From positions 1-43,916 of the forward strand of contig JADCJL010000206.1 in NCBI GenBank assembly GCA_020247055.1: a DNA stretch of 43,916 bases, in the 5' to 3' direction. The translations under genes were made by a program, and so were the position numbers. A model generated the notes under the pieces. The model saw nothing but the letters and a program-made list of their open reading frames with translations. It searched no databases and had not been told where the DNA came from. Positions 36,788 to 43,916 of this stretch are shown in pieces. Source of the stretch: Acidobacteriaceae bacterium (GTDB taxonomy: Bacteria; Acidobacteriota; Terriglobia; Bryobacterales; Bryobacteraceae). Every line of letters begins with the position of its first letter. The first letter of the stretch is position 1.

Positions 36788-38603
36788 AGAGGACGTCGAG
36801 CCGGTTCCTACCGTCGCGGCGCGAACGACCGTACCCTGGCTGCCGATGCCCGCACCGCTCTGATTCGTGCTGATCGCTACTTCGAAACGATCCAGCGTAC
36901 TCGCAAAACGGATGCCCTCAGCCCCTGCCGCGGTCACCTTGTCTTTTACGGCGACGATCTGCCGCAGTGTTGCGTTGTTCGATTGCTGCAGTGAGAGATT
37001 GACCAAGTTGGGCACGTCGTCGAGGCCGCCTCTTGCGAGTGTCGCGTCGTTTCGCAGAACCACCGCCAGGGACTGGATGGCCCCGGAAGCAGCCGTGGCC
37101 GAGATCGTGATGGTTTGGTCGTCATCCCCGTTCTGGATTGTTGAGAAGCGCACAGGCCGCGCAGGTACGGCAACACCGGGCGAGGAACTCGACCCTCCTG
37201 CCGGGCCGAAGCGAGTCCGTTGTGCGCGTGTAATGCGAAAGCTCAGCAGATCGGTCTGTCGCGCACCCGCGGATAGAAAGAAGTTCACCTCCGTGTTCCC
37301 CGCCTGGATTTCGGCGGTGTCGGCGGTGCTGGAGGCCCCTGGGCTGTTAAAACCAAAGACATCCGTCGCGCCGAGCGCCGCCATCCGGAACCGGGAACCG
37401 GAGGTGCTCGCGATGGTGATCACCGTACCGTTATTGGTGGCGCGCAAGCCGGCAGCGGCCAGCGTGGCATTCCCGGCAAACGTGGCATGCAACGCCGTGG
37501 TCGCCCCGCTGATCCCGGAAGTCGCCGGGGTGACCTCGATCGACTCCGTTGCACCGTCCGCAATCGAGAATTCGAGCGTTTGCGGGATGGCGGCGAAGGT
37601 GCCGGCCACCCCGGTGAGGGACGCATACTGTGCGGTACCACCCGCGCCGGTCGAGCCGCGGAACGAACCGAGACCCAGCCGGTTCTGAACATCACCCGCG
37701 ACCCGGACTTCGAACCGCTCACCCCGCGAGAGGGAGAACACGAGGGGTTGGCCCGCTTCGGCGGATGACAGCGTGAGTCCGGTCCCTTGGAGCGAGGCTT
37801 CGCTGCGGATCGCTGTACGCAGGTCGGCCAGGGCCTCCTCGATCGTCGTGGTTGCCGTTACCCGCAAAGAGACGCCAGCCGGCCAGGGCAGGCTCGCTCC
37901 CCGAAAGTGCAGGGCGATCGTCCCCGCCCCCGCCGCCCCAAACGGGGTCCCGGCCACCGCTGTGGCCGATCCCCCGGTCACGGTATTGGTCAGGCCCCTT
38001 CCGGCGGGATTGGACACGGTTTTCACATTGCCGAGCAGCGCGTTCGCCATCCGGTCCCCCGCCGCTACCGGAAACGCCGTCGAGGCCGAGGTGAAGCTGA
38101 GCGACTTCCTGCCTGCCGCATCGGTAACCACCGCGGCGCGAATGCCCGCGTTCCGAAATGACGTGGCCGCTGCCGTCGGACTCTCCCCGGCCGCCTCGAT
38201 CGCGGCATTGCTGTTCGCCACCAGAGTGTCGATATCGGTGACACCGGCCAGGCTCGTCGTCACCCGAATCTGGTTGCGATCGCCGAATCCGGGACCGCGG
38301 AAGCAAAGGTCCGTGAAACCCGCTGTCGCCAGCGAGGCCGGGTTGGTCGCGTTGCTGAGGATGTCGGCAACGCTGGTGGCCGAAGCCGGGCCGAGGTCGC
38401 TTGTACTGATGCCCTGGGCCTGCACCCCCCGCAACCCGAGGCTCCGGGCGTCCACCGTCGCGGCCGACAGGTCCACCCCGGCCGAACCGTTGGCGGTTGA
38501 CGAGATTCCGCTCGCCGCCCGGCCACCGCCCGCATACACCGCCAGCGACCGCGTCAGAGCGCCACCCGTAACCAGACCCACCGTCTGCGCTTACCGGTCA
38601 ATC

Positions 38604-38629
38604 TAACTGATCAGGCTCACTAATCAGGC
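38604..38629. repeat. 13-bp imperfect tandem duplication in the flagellin N-domain
   Basis: Two adjacent 13-bp units (38604-38616 and 38617-38629) match at 11 of 13 positions. The extra unit shifts the frame after FSSLISE on the minus strand; in the paralogs the matching text goes straight on to IDRQAQ. Confidence 0.85.
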
Positions 38630-38975
38630 TGGAGAACTCGCGGTCCAGCCCGCGGCGGTCGCCGGAAAACGTTCCTGAGGCCGACTGCGTGGCCAGGGTA
38701 CGGGCCCGGTCGAGGAGCCGTCCTATGTTGTTGACGCCGCCGTCAAGCGTCTGCAGGGCGCTCAGTCCGTCGTTGGCGTTCCGCACTCCCTGCCCGAGGA
38801 CCGCCTGATCACTGCGCAAGGAGTTGGCAAACGCCAGCGCCGCGGCATCGTCGCCGCCCGTCAGGAGTCGCTTGCCGGAGGTGATCCGGTTCATGCTCTG
38901 TTGCTGCGTGGCGATGGTCTGCCGCAGGGACTCCCGCGACTCCAGCGCCGTGACGTTGGTGTTGATACGGAACAC

Positions 38976-39168
38976 GGCAACTTTCCCAAGTACCAAGGTA
39001 AGTTGAGGAGAGATTCCCGCGCTTTCCTCCTCCGGAGCGGGGGCCGCCGCGAACGGATGGTGGGGCGTTGTTGGAGGGGGGAGCAGCCCTGGTCCCCAGC
39101 GACGGGCCCGTAAGGCGTCGCGTGGGCGATGGCCGGAGCCTGCGCCTTCTTCCGGGTGCTGGCGGGAG
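38976..39168. other. Spacer upstream of the broken flagellin
   Basis: No gene is supported here. On the minus strand a weak GGAGGAGGAAAG purine stretch lies about 40 bases before the GTG, and GGGAAAG about 6-12 bases before it. No TAAA-N15-CCGAT pattern like that of the intact flagellin is present, which fits loss of expression. Confidence 0.5.
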
Positions 39169-39201
39169 AAAAAAAGCCCGGAGCGTTTGCACAATCCGGG
39201 C
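39169..39201 (-). terminator. Rho-independent terminator of the intact flagellin
   Basis: On the minus strand GCCCGGA (39201-39195) pairs with TCCGGGC (39182-39176) around a 12-nt loop and is followed by seven T (39175-39169). It lies 30 bases after the flagellin stop. The same GCCCGGA/TCCGGGC arms recur in the repeat array after the next flagellin. Confidence 0.88.
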
Positions 39202-39231
39202 TGAGGGACGGAGGAGCCTATGGCGGGTCAG

Positions 39232-41625
39232 TTAACCCCGTAGCAGGGACAGCACCTGCTGCGGCGCCGAATTCGCCTGCGACAGCGCCGAGATACCGGC
39301 CTGCAGCAGAATCTGCGCTTTCGTCAGGTTGGCAGCCTCTTCCGCCAGGTCCGCATCGCGAATCCGGGACTCGGAAGCTGCCAGGTTGGTCAGCTGGGAC
39401 TGCGCCAGATTCACGGCGAAGGTGAACTGGTTCTGGCCGCGTCCGACGGTGGCTTGGGCCGTCCCGAGCCGGCTCACTGCACTGCTGAGCGCAGTCACGG
39501 CCCGCGCCGCCGAAGCCTCGCTGTCGATCGAGGCCGTCGAACCAGTGCCGACCGTCGAAGACGAAACCACCGTGCCCTGCCCGGCGAAGCCGACCGTGTT
39601 GCCGCTCTTGTTGGTGCCGATGGCGACCTGGAAGTTGGAGACAGTACTGGCAAAGCGGATGCCCTCGGTTCCGACCCCGTTTGCCTTATCCTTCACCGCT
39701 ACGATCCGTCGCAAAGTCGAGTTATTCGATTGTTGTAGCGCGTTGTTAATCGCGTCGATGGCTTCGTCCACCGTGCCCGCATTGCGAAGGGTGCTATCAT
39801 TCCGGAGCACTACCGCCAGCGACTGCGCCGTACCCGTCGAATCATTGGCCGAAATAGTGATCGTCTGGTCGTCGTCGCCATTTCGGATGGCCGAAAAGGC
39901 CAACAGGCTGGTCTGTTGCGAACCGGCGGACGTAAAGAAGTTGACTTCCGTGTCTCCAGTCCGCGTTTCGGCAAGGTCGGCGATGGCGGAGCCGCCCGCC
40001 TTGAAGCCGAGGATATCGGTTGCGGTTCTTTCGGCGATCCGGAAGCGCGTACCGTTGCCGCTGGCAATCTGGATCTGCCCGGCGTTGTTGGTTGCAACCA
40101 GACCGGCCGCCGACGCGGTCGTGTCTGCGGCAAACGCGGCGTTCAGAGCCGTGATGGCGCCTGCTACTGTGGCCGCCGTTGGGGTGGCGGAGAGCGATAC
40201 CACCGGGCCGCCACCGACCGACAAATCCAGCGTAGCCGCCGCCGCCGTGAACAGACCACCTGCCCCGGTGATCGTTGTGTAGTCGAAGGTGCCGCTAACG
40301 CCGCCCGATCTCCGGTAGGAGCCGAGGCCGAGGGAGCCACTGAGATCACCCGACGAGAGGACTTCGAACCTTTCGCCGCGGGAGTTGGCAAAGACAAGCG
40401 CTGAGCCGGCTGTCGCCGTCTGCACGGATATCCCGGCCGCTTGCAGGGACGAGTTGGCGGCAACAGCCGAGGTGAGGGCGGTGAGCGCTTGCGCGACGGT
40501 GGTGGTGCCTCCCGTGATGGACAAGTCGATATCTACCGGTGAGGCCAGATTCGCGCCCTGGAACCGAACCGTAACCGTCCCCGCGCCGGTACCTCCAAAC
40601 GTAGTGGCAGCGCCCAGTGTTGCGGAACCACCCGTCACCGTATTGGCCAGCGTCAGACCGGTCGGATTGGACGTAGAGGTTACGTTGCCGAGTAGCGCAT
40701 TCGCCGTCCGGTCCCCCGCCGCGACCTGAAAGGCCGCATTTGCGGAAGTAAAGCTCAGGGACTTCTTGCCGGTCGAGTCCGTTACCGCCGCCGCCCGGAC
40801 ACCAGCATTCTTAAACGCTGTGGCAGCCTGGGTCGTACCATTGCCGGCGTTGTCGATCGCGTTGTTGATGTTGGCCACCAGGGTATCGACATCGGTGGCG
40901 CCCGTCGTGCTTACCGACACGCGGATCTGCTCGGCATCGCCAAATCCCGCGCCCCGGAAGTAAAAGTCAGTAAATCCGGATACGGCGTTCGAAGCCCGGT
41001 TGGTCGCGTCATTCAAGATGGCCGAGACGCTCGTCGAGGCCGAACCCGTGCCGATATCGATCGCGGCTACACCCTGCGCCTGCACGCCTCGCAGCCCCAG
41101 GCTTCGGGCGTCCACCGACGAGGTCGAAAGGTCCACCGAGACGGAGCCATTGGTGGTCGACGAGATACCGTTCGCGGTACGGCCGCCGCCGATGAATACT
41201 GATAGAGACTTGGCAAACGAACCACCTGTGCTCAGGCCTACCGCCTGCGCCTGCCGGTCAATTTCACCGATCACCGAGGCGAACTCGGTATTCAGCACGG
41301 AGCGGTCGCCCGAAAACGTGCCGGAGGCCGACTGCGTGGCCAGGGTGCGGGCTCGGTCGAGCAGTCGCCCGACGTTGTTGATGCCGCCGTCCAGCGTCTG
41401 CAGCGTGCTCAAGCCATCGTTGGCGTTGCGAACGCCCTGGGAAATGACGGTCTGGTCGCTGCGTAACGAATTGGCGATGGCCAGGCCGGCCGCATCGTCT
41501 CCGCTCGACACCAGGCGCAACCCGGAGGTGACGCGGTTGATCGTTTTGCCTTGCGACTCGGAAGTCTGGCGCAGGTACTCCCGCGACTGCAGAGACGCGA
41601 CGTTTGTGTTTACTCGAAATGACAT
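39232..41625 (-). CDS. Flagellin, large, intact copy
   Basis: A 797-residue flagellin. The N-domain (about 1-140) starts MSFRVNTNVASLQSREYLRQ and has SSGDDAAGLAIANSLRSD; the C-domain (about 715-797) has GRGQNQFTFAVNLAQSQLTN and ends QQVLSLLRG. These form the D0/D1 core and TLR5-like region. The centre (about 140-700) holds several diverged repeats of the Flagellin_IN type, each with an AGIxxxNxG-like beta unit. It is much longer than E. coli FliC (about 498). Secreted through the flagellar export gate and built into the filament. GGAGAG lies 5-10 bases before the ATG; a sigma-28 box stands 65-90 bases upstream. Confidence 0.95.
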   Translation of the reverse strand: MSFRVNTNVASLQSREYLRQTSESQGKTINRVTSGLRLVSSGDDAAGLAIANSLRSDQTVISQGVRNANDGLSTLQTLDGGINNVGRLLDRARTLATQSASGTFSGDRSVLNTEFASVIGEIDRQAQAVGLSTGGSFAKSLSVFIGGGRTANGISSTTNGSVSVDLSTSSVDARSLGLRGVQAQGVAAIDIGTGSASTSVSAILNDATNRASNAVSGFTDFYFRGAGFGDAEQIRVSVSTTGATDVDTLVANINNAIDNAGNGTTQAATAFKNAGVRAAAVTDSTGKKSLSFTSANAAFQVAAGDRTANALLGNVTSTSNPTGLTLANTVTGGSATLGAATTFGGTGAGTVTVRFQGANLASPVDIDLSITGGTTTVAQALTALTSAVAANSSLQAAGISVQTATAGSALVFANSRGERFEVLSSGDLSGSLGLGSYRRSGGVSGTFDYTTITGAGGLFTAAAATLDLSVGGGPVVSLSATPTAATVAGAITALNAAFAADTTASAAGLVATNNAGQIQIASGNGTRFRIAERTATDILGFKAGGSAIADLAETRTGDTEVNFFTSAGSQQTSLLAFSAIRNGDDDQTITISANDSTGTAQSLAVVLRNDSTLRNAGTVDEAIDAINNALQQSNNSTLRRIVAVKDKANGVGTEGIRFASTVSNFQVAIGTNKSGNTVGFAGQGTVVSSSTVGTGSTASIDSEASAARAVTALSSAVSRLGTAQATVGRGQNQFTFAVNLAQSQLTNLAASESRIRDADLAEEAANLTKAQILLQAGISALSQANSAPQQVLSLLRG

Positions 41626-41649
41626 GTTTCTCTCCTTGAAACCAGTTAC

Positions 41650-41664
41650 CGGGAATCCTTCCCG
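41650..41664 (-). promoter_or_regulatory. Leader hairpin of the intact flagellin mRNA
   Basis: On the minus strand CGGGAA and TTCCCG pair around a 3-nt loop, between the promoter and the ribosome binding site. It could affect mRNA stability or act as a post-transcriptional control point; no known family was recognised. Confidence 0.4.
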
Positions 41665-41689
41665 ACCGGCGTTTTGCTCTTATGCAGTC

Positions 41690-41716
41690 CTCATCGGAGC
41701 CTGGAGAAAAAATTTA
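41690..41716 (-). promoter_or_regulatory. Sigma-28 (FliA/SigD)-type promoter of the intact flagellin
   Basis: On the minus strand TAAA (41716-41713) is followed after 15 bases by CCGATGAG (41697-41690). The flagellar sigma factor consensus is TAAA, about 15 bases, then (G)CCGATAA/T. The predicted start near 41684 gives a leader of about 58 bases. Late flagellar genes such as flagellin are the standard targets of this factor. Confidence 0.75.
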
Positions 41717-41828
41717 GGGAAATGCCGGGGGTAAGGTAAGAATTGTCAGGGTAGTAGATGTGAATTTTCCGGCTCATCGCGCGCTGCGGTCGGGAAGAGC
41801 GGGAGCCGAGGCCGCAGCAATCCAATAC

Positions 41829-41980
41829 GCCCGGACGGTCAAGATCACCCGGGCCATGTCCATCAAAAATGCCCGAACGGTCAAGACCATCCGGGCCATG
41901 TTCATAAAAAATGCCCGGACGGTCAAGACCATCCGGGCCATGTCCATAAAAAATGCCCGGACGGTCAAGACCATCCGGGC
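41829..41980 (-). repeat. Four tandem 42-bp units, each a terminator-like hairpin
   Basis: Hairpins at 41829-41854, 41871-41896, 41913-41938 and 41955-41980 recur with an exact 42-base period. On the minus strand each unit reads GCCCGGATGGT, a CTTG tetraloop, then ACCGTCCGGGC (11-bp stem with a G-T wobble). Units 2-4 (numbering from the left) are followed on that strand by runs of five or six T; the leftmost unit is more diverged and has none. Stems pair better in minus-strand RNA than in plus. The array starts 30 bases after the stop of the flagellin at 42010-43916. Confidence 0.9.
41871..41980 (-). terminator. Triple Rho-independent terminator of the edge flagellin
   Basis: The three right-hand hairpins of the 42-bp array each have an 11-bp stem, tetraloop and a trailing T-run (ATTTTTTATG, ATTTTTTATG and ATTTTTGATG in order of transcription). 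Together they should give nearly complete termination and shield the next flagellin promoter from read-through. Confidence 0.82.
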
Positions 41981-42009
41981 CATGTCAAGGACCAGTTTGC
42001 CGAAGCGAA

Positions 42010-43916
42010 TTAGCCCCGGAGCAGGGAGACCACCTGCTGCGGCGCCGAGTTGGCCTGCGCCAGAGCCGAAATGCCGGCCTGGAGCAAAATCCCCGCCTTG
42101 GTCAGGTTGGCCGCTTCCTCGGCCAGATCAGCATCGCGGACCCGGGACTCGGAGGCGGCAAGGTTGGTCAACTGCGATTGGGCCAGATTCACCGCAAACG
42201 TAAACTGGTTCTGGCCCCGGCCGACAACGGCTTGCGCCGTGCCCAGCTTCGAGATCGCCTCGCCAAGAGCCGTGACCGCGCGCTCAGCCGATGCCTGGCT
42301 CTCCACTGACGAAGTCGAGCCGGTTCCTACGGTTGCGGCGGTCACGATCGTGCCCTGACTGCCAATGCCGGTGCTGCTCTTGTTGGTGCCGATCCCAACG
42401 TTGAACGAGGCAAGCGAACTGGTAAAGCGGATCCCCTCGGCGCCCGCCGCGTTGGCTTTGTCTTTCACCGCGACGATCTGCCGCAGCGTGGTGTTGTTCG
42501 ATTGCTGGAGAGCCTGGTTGATCGCATCGATCGCCTCATCCACTGTGCCTGCGTTGCGCGCCGTCGTGTCGTTGCGCAAGACCACGGAGAGCGACTGCGC
42601 GGCGCCCGCCGCATCGTTGGCCGACACCGTGATCGTCTGGTCGTCGTCACCGTTGCGGATCGCGGAGAAGCTCAGCAGACTCGTCTGTTGCACCCCTCCA
42701 CCCAGGAAAGAGTTTACCGTCGTGTTCCCGGCCTGCACCTCGGCGTTATCCGCCACGGCCGTCGCGCCCGTGACGTTAAAGCCGAAAGCATTGGTGGCGC
42801 CCAGCGCGGCGATCCGGAACTTCGTCCCGTTCGTGCTTTCCAGCGTCAGTAGAGTGCCGTCGTTGGTTGCCCGAATGCCGGCTGCCGCCAAATTGGCGTT
42901 TCCCGCAATCGCCGCGTTCAGCGCAGTCGTGGCGCTGGCGACCGTAGCCGCCGCCGGCGCTCCCACAACCAGCGATTCCGTCGCTCCGCCGCCAATCGAA
43001 AACTCAATCGTCTGTCCCGCCCCAAATGTCCCGGCCGCACCGGCCGTCAGGGTCGAGTAGTCGAAGGTGCCGCCGGCACCGGTAGAACCGCGAAACGATC
43101 CGAGGCCGAGCCGGTTTTGCAAGTCACCCGAGGCCAAAACCTCAAAACGCTCGCCCCGGGAGTTGGCGAACACCAGCGCCGAACCCGCCGTCGCGGTCTG
43201 CACCGAGATCCCGGCCGCCTGAAGCGTCGCGTTGGTGGCCACCGCGGAAGTCAGGCTCCCCAAGGCCTGCTCGATGGTCGTACCAGCCGTGACGGTCAAT
43301 GCCACATCGACCGTGCTCGAAAGGTTCCCTCCCTGAAACCGCACGCTGATCGTTCCCGCGCCCCCGGCGCCGAACGTCGTTGCGGCTGCGGCCGTTGCGG
43401 CTCCGCCCGTTAGCGTATTGGTCAGTGTCAAACCCGTGGGGTTCGACGTCGACGTGACATTGCCGAGCAGCGCATTCGAAAGCCGGTCGCCGGCCGCCAC
43501 CTGAAACGCCGATGCTGCCGAGGTGAAGCCCAGTGACTTCTTGCCCGACGCGTCCGTAATTACCTGCGCTCGGATACCGGCATTGCGGAACGCCGTTGCC
43601 CCCTGTGTCGAAGCGCTGCCCGCCGTGTCAATCGCGGAGTTGATGTTCGTAACCAGCGTGTCCACATCAGTGGCCCCGGAAAGATTCACCGCTACCCGGA
43701 TCTGCTCCCCATCACCGAAACCCGGGCCCCGGAAATAAAGATCGGTCGAACCGGATACGGCGGTCGAGGCACGGTTGGTGCTGTCGTTCAAGATCGCCGA
43801 AACGCTCGTGGATGCCGAGCCCGTTCCGATATCGGTTCCCGTCACCCCCTGGGCCAGGACCCCCTTCAAACCAAGGCTTTTGGCGTCCACTGTCGAGTTG
43901 GACAGGTCCACCCCTA
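42010..43916 (-). CDS. Flagellin, large, 5' end outside the window (partial)
   Basis: The visible 635 or so residues match the intact neighbour from VDLSNSTVDAKSLGLKGV to the C-terminus QQVVSLLRG. The C-domain has GRGQNQFTFAVNLAQSQLTN and the central part carries the same Flagellin_IN-like repeats and the DDDQTITV unit. About 165-170 N-terminal residues should lie beyond base 43916. No internal stop or frameshift is seen. The gene ends 30 bases before the terminator array. Confidence 0.94.
   Translation of the reverse strand, partial: GVDLSNSTVDAKSLGLKGVLAQGVTGTDIGTGSASTSVSAILNDSTNRASTAVSGSTDLYFRGPGFGDGEQIRVAVNLSGATDVDTLVTNINSAIDTAGSASTQGATAFRNAGIRAQVITDASGKKSLGFTSAASAFQVAAGDRLSNALLGNVTSTSNPTGLTLTNTLTGGAATAAAATTFGAGGAGTISVRFQGGNLSSTVDVALTVTAGTTIEQALGSLTSAVATNATLQAAGISVQTATAGSALVFANSRGERFEVLASGDLQNRLGLGSFRGSTGAGGTFDYSTLTAGAAGTFGAGQTIEFSIGGGATESLVVGAPAAATVASATTALNAAIAGNANLAAAGIRATNDGTLLTLESTNGTKFRIAALGATNAFGFNVTGATAVADNAEVQAGNTTVNSFLGGGVQQTSLLSFSAIRNGDDDQTITVSANDAAGAAQSLSVVLRNDTTARNAGTVDEAIDAINQALQQSNNTTLRQIVAVKDKANAAGAEGIRFTSSLASFNVGIGTNKSSTGIGSQGTIVTAATVGTGSTSSVESQASAERAVTALGEAISKLGTAQAVVGRGQNQFTFAVNLAQSQLTNLAASESRVRDADLAEEAANLTKAGILLQAGISALAQANSAPQQVVSLLRG

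Larger units (their letters stand above)
36459..38975 (-). pseudogene. Flagellin, broken by two frameshifts and a stop codon
   Basis: Joined in three frames the region gives a full flagellin like its two neighbours: N-domain from a GTG at 38975 (VFRINTNVTALESRESLRQ) to about 38630; a long open middle (38581-36720); and the C-domain (VIGRGQNQF to SLLRNG) ending at 36459. Lesions: a 13-bp imperfect tandem duplication at 38604-38629, an in-frame TAA at 38593-38591 where the copies have Gln, and a 29-base gain at 36732-36787. Removing the 13 and 29 bases restores exact alignment with the paralogs. The middle also has about 31 extra residues near 37150-37238. The middle frame has no other stops, so decay looks recent. 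No sigma-28 box was found upstream. Confidence 0.85.
41626..42009. other. Regulatory spacer between two flagellin genes
   Basis: These 384 bases hold no gene. From the right they contain the four-copy hairpin array that ends the upstream flagellin transcript (41829-41980), a short stretch with nothing recognisable, a sigma-28-type promoter (41690-41716), a leader hairpin (41650-41664) and the ribosome binding site of the intact flagellin. Confidence 0.7.

Noticed and set aside
41829-41980. Possible CRISPR array
   Set aside because: The spacers are 16 bases and nearly identical to each other, the repeats are terminator hairpins with T-runs, and no cas gene is near.
41774-41983. 69-codon frame with a 14-residue repeat (MARMVLTVRAFFMD)
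   Set aside because: The 42-bp period keeps any frame open; there is no ribosome binding site, and the hairpin plus T-run structure explains the sequence better.

Overview
The window reads as a chromosomal segment of a GC-rich, Gram-negative, flagellated bacterium. The protein sequences, the zinc-type S14, S4 and L36, the Tat-exported isoquinoline-oxidoreductase-like pair, the TPR-glycosyltransferase and the long low-complexity tails most resemble Acidobacteriota of the Bryobacter/Solibacter type. That placement is inference from sequence appearance; no database search was made.

Region 1 (1-16441, + strand) is one compact str-S10-spc-alpha block: tuf (3' end), rpsJ, rplC, rplD, rplW, rplB, rpsS, rplV, rpsC, rplP, rpmC, rpsQ, rplN, rplX, rplE, rpsN, rpsH, rplF, rplR, rpsE, rpmD, rplO, secY, adk, map, infA, rpmJ, rpsM, rpsK, rpsD, rpoA, rplQ. 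Order is canonical and nothing is missing. It ends in a perfect 12-bp stem-loop. Oddities are a long disordered tail on S3, extensions on S17, a divergent IF-1 and a zinc-lid adenylate kinase.

Region 2 (16470-22952) holds a family 2 glycosyltransferase and rpmB (+), then mutM (-) whose stop codon overlaps that of rpmB, a Rieske protein (-), an orphan sugar-binding lipoprotein (+), and the pair tyrS-folP (-). FolP carries about 247 extra residues rich in Arg, Gly and Pro, the strangest coding feature of the window. Region 3 (22925-25644, -) is a two-gene molybdenum hydroxylase operon with a strong terminator.

Region 4 (25701-33260, -) is a tightly packed type IV pilus/type II secretion assembly operon: LolA-like carrier, PilC/GspF, PilB/GspE, PilM, PilN, PilO, a PilP/GspC-like protein and a pseudopilin-like protein. 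No secretin, PilT or major pilin is visible.

Region 5 (33307-43916, -) is a flagellin locus. Three large tandem flagellin genes lie upstream of a TPR-glycosyltransferase and a DegT-type sugar aminotransferase, which suggests flagellin glycosylation. The middle flagellin is intact and has a sigma-28-type promoter and its own terminator. The promoter-distal copy is broken by two short tandem duplications and a nonsense codon. The copy at the window edge is followed by four tandem 42-bp hairpin units, three of which look like full Rho-independent terminators on the gene's strand. The broken flagellin with its cluster of short duplications and the terminator array are the most interesting structural signals.
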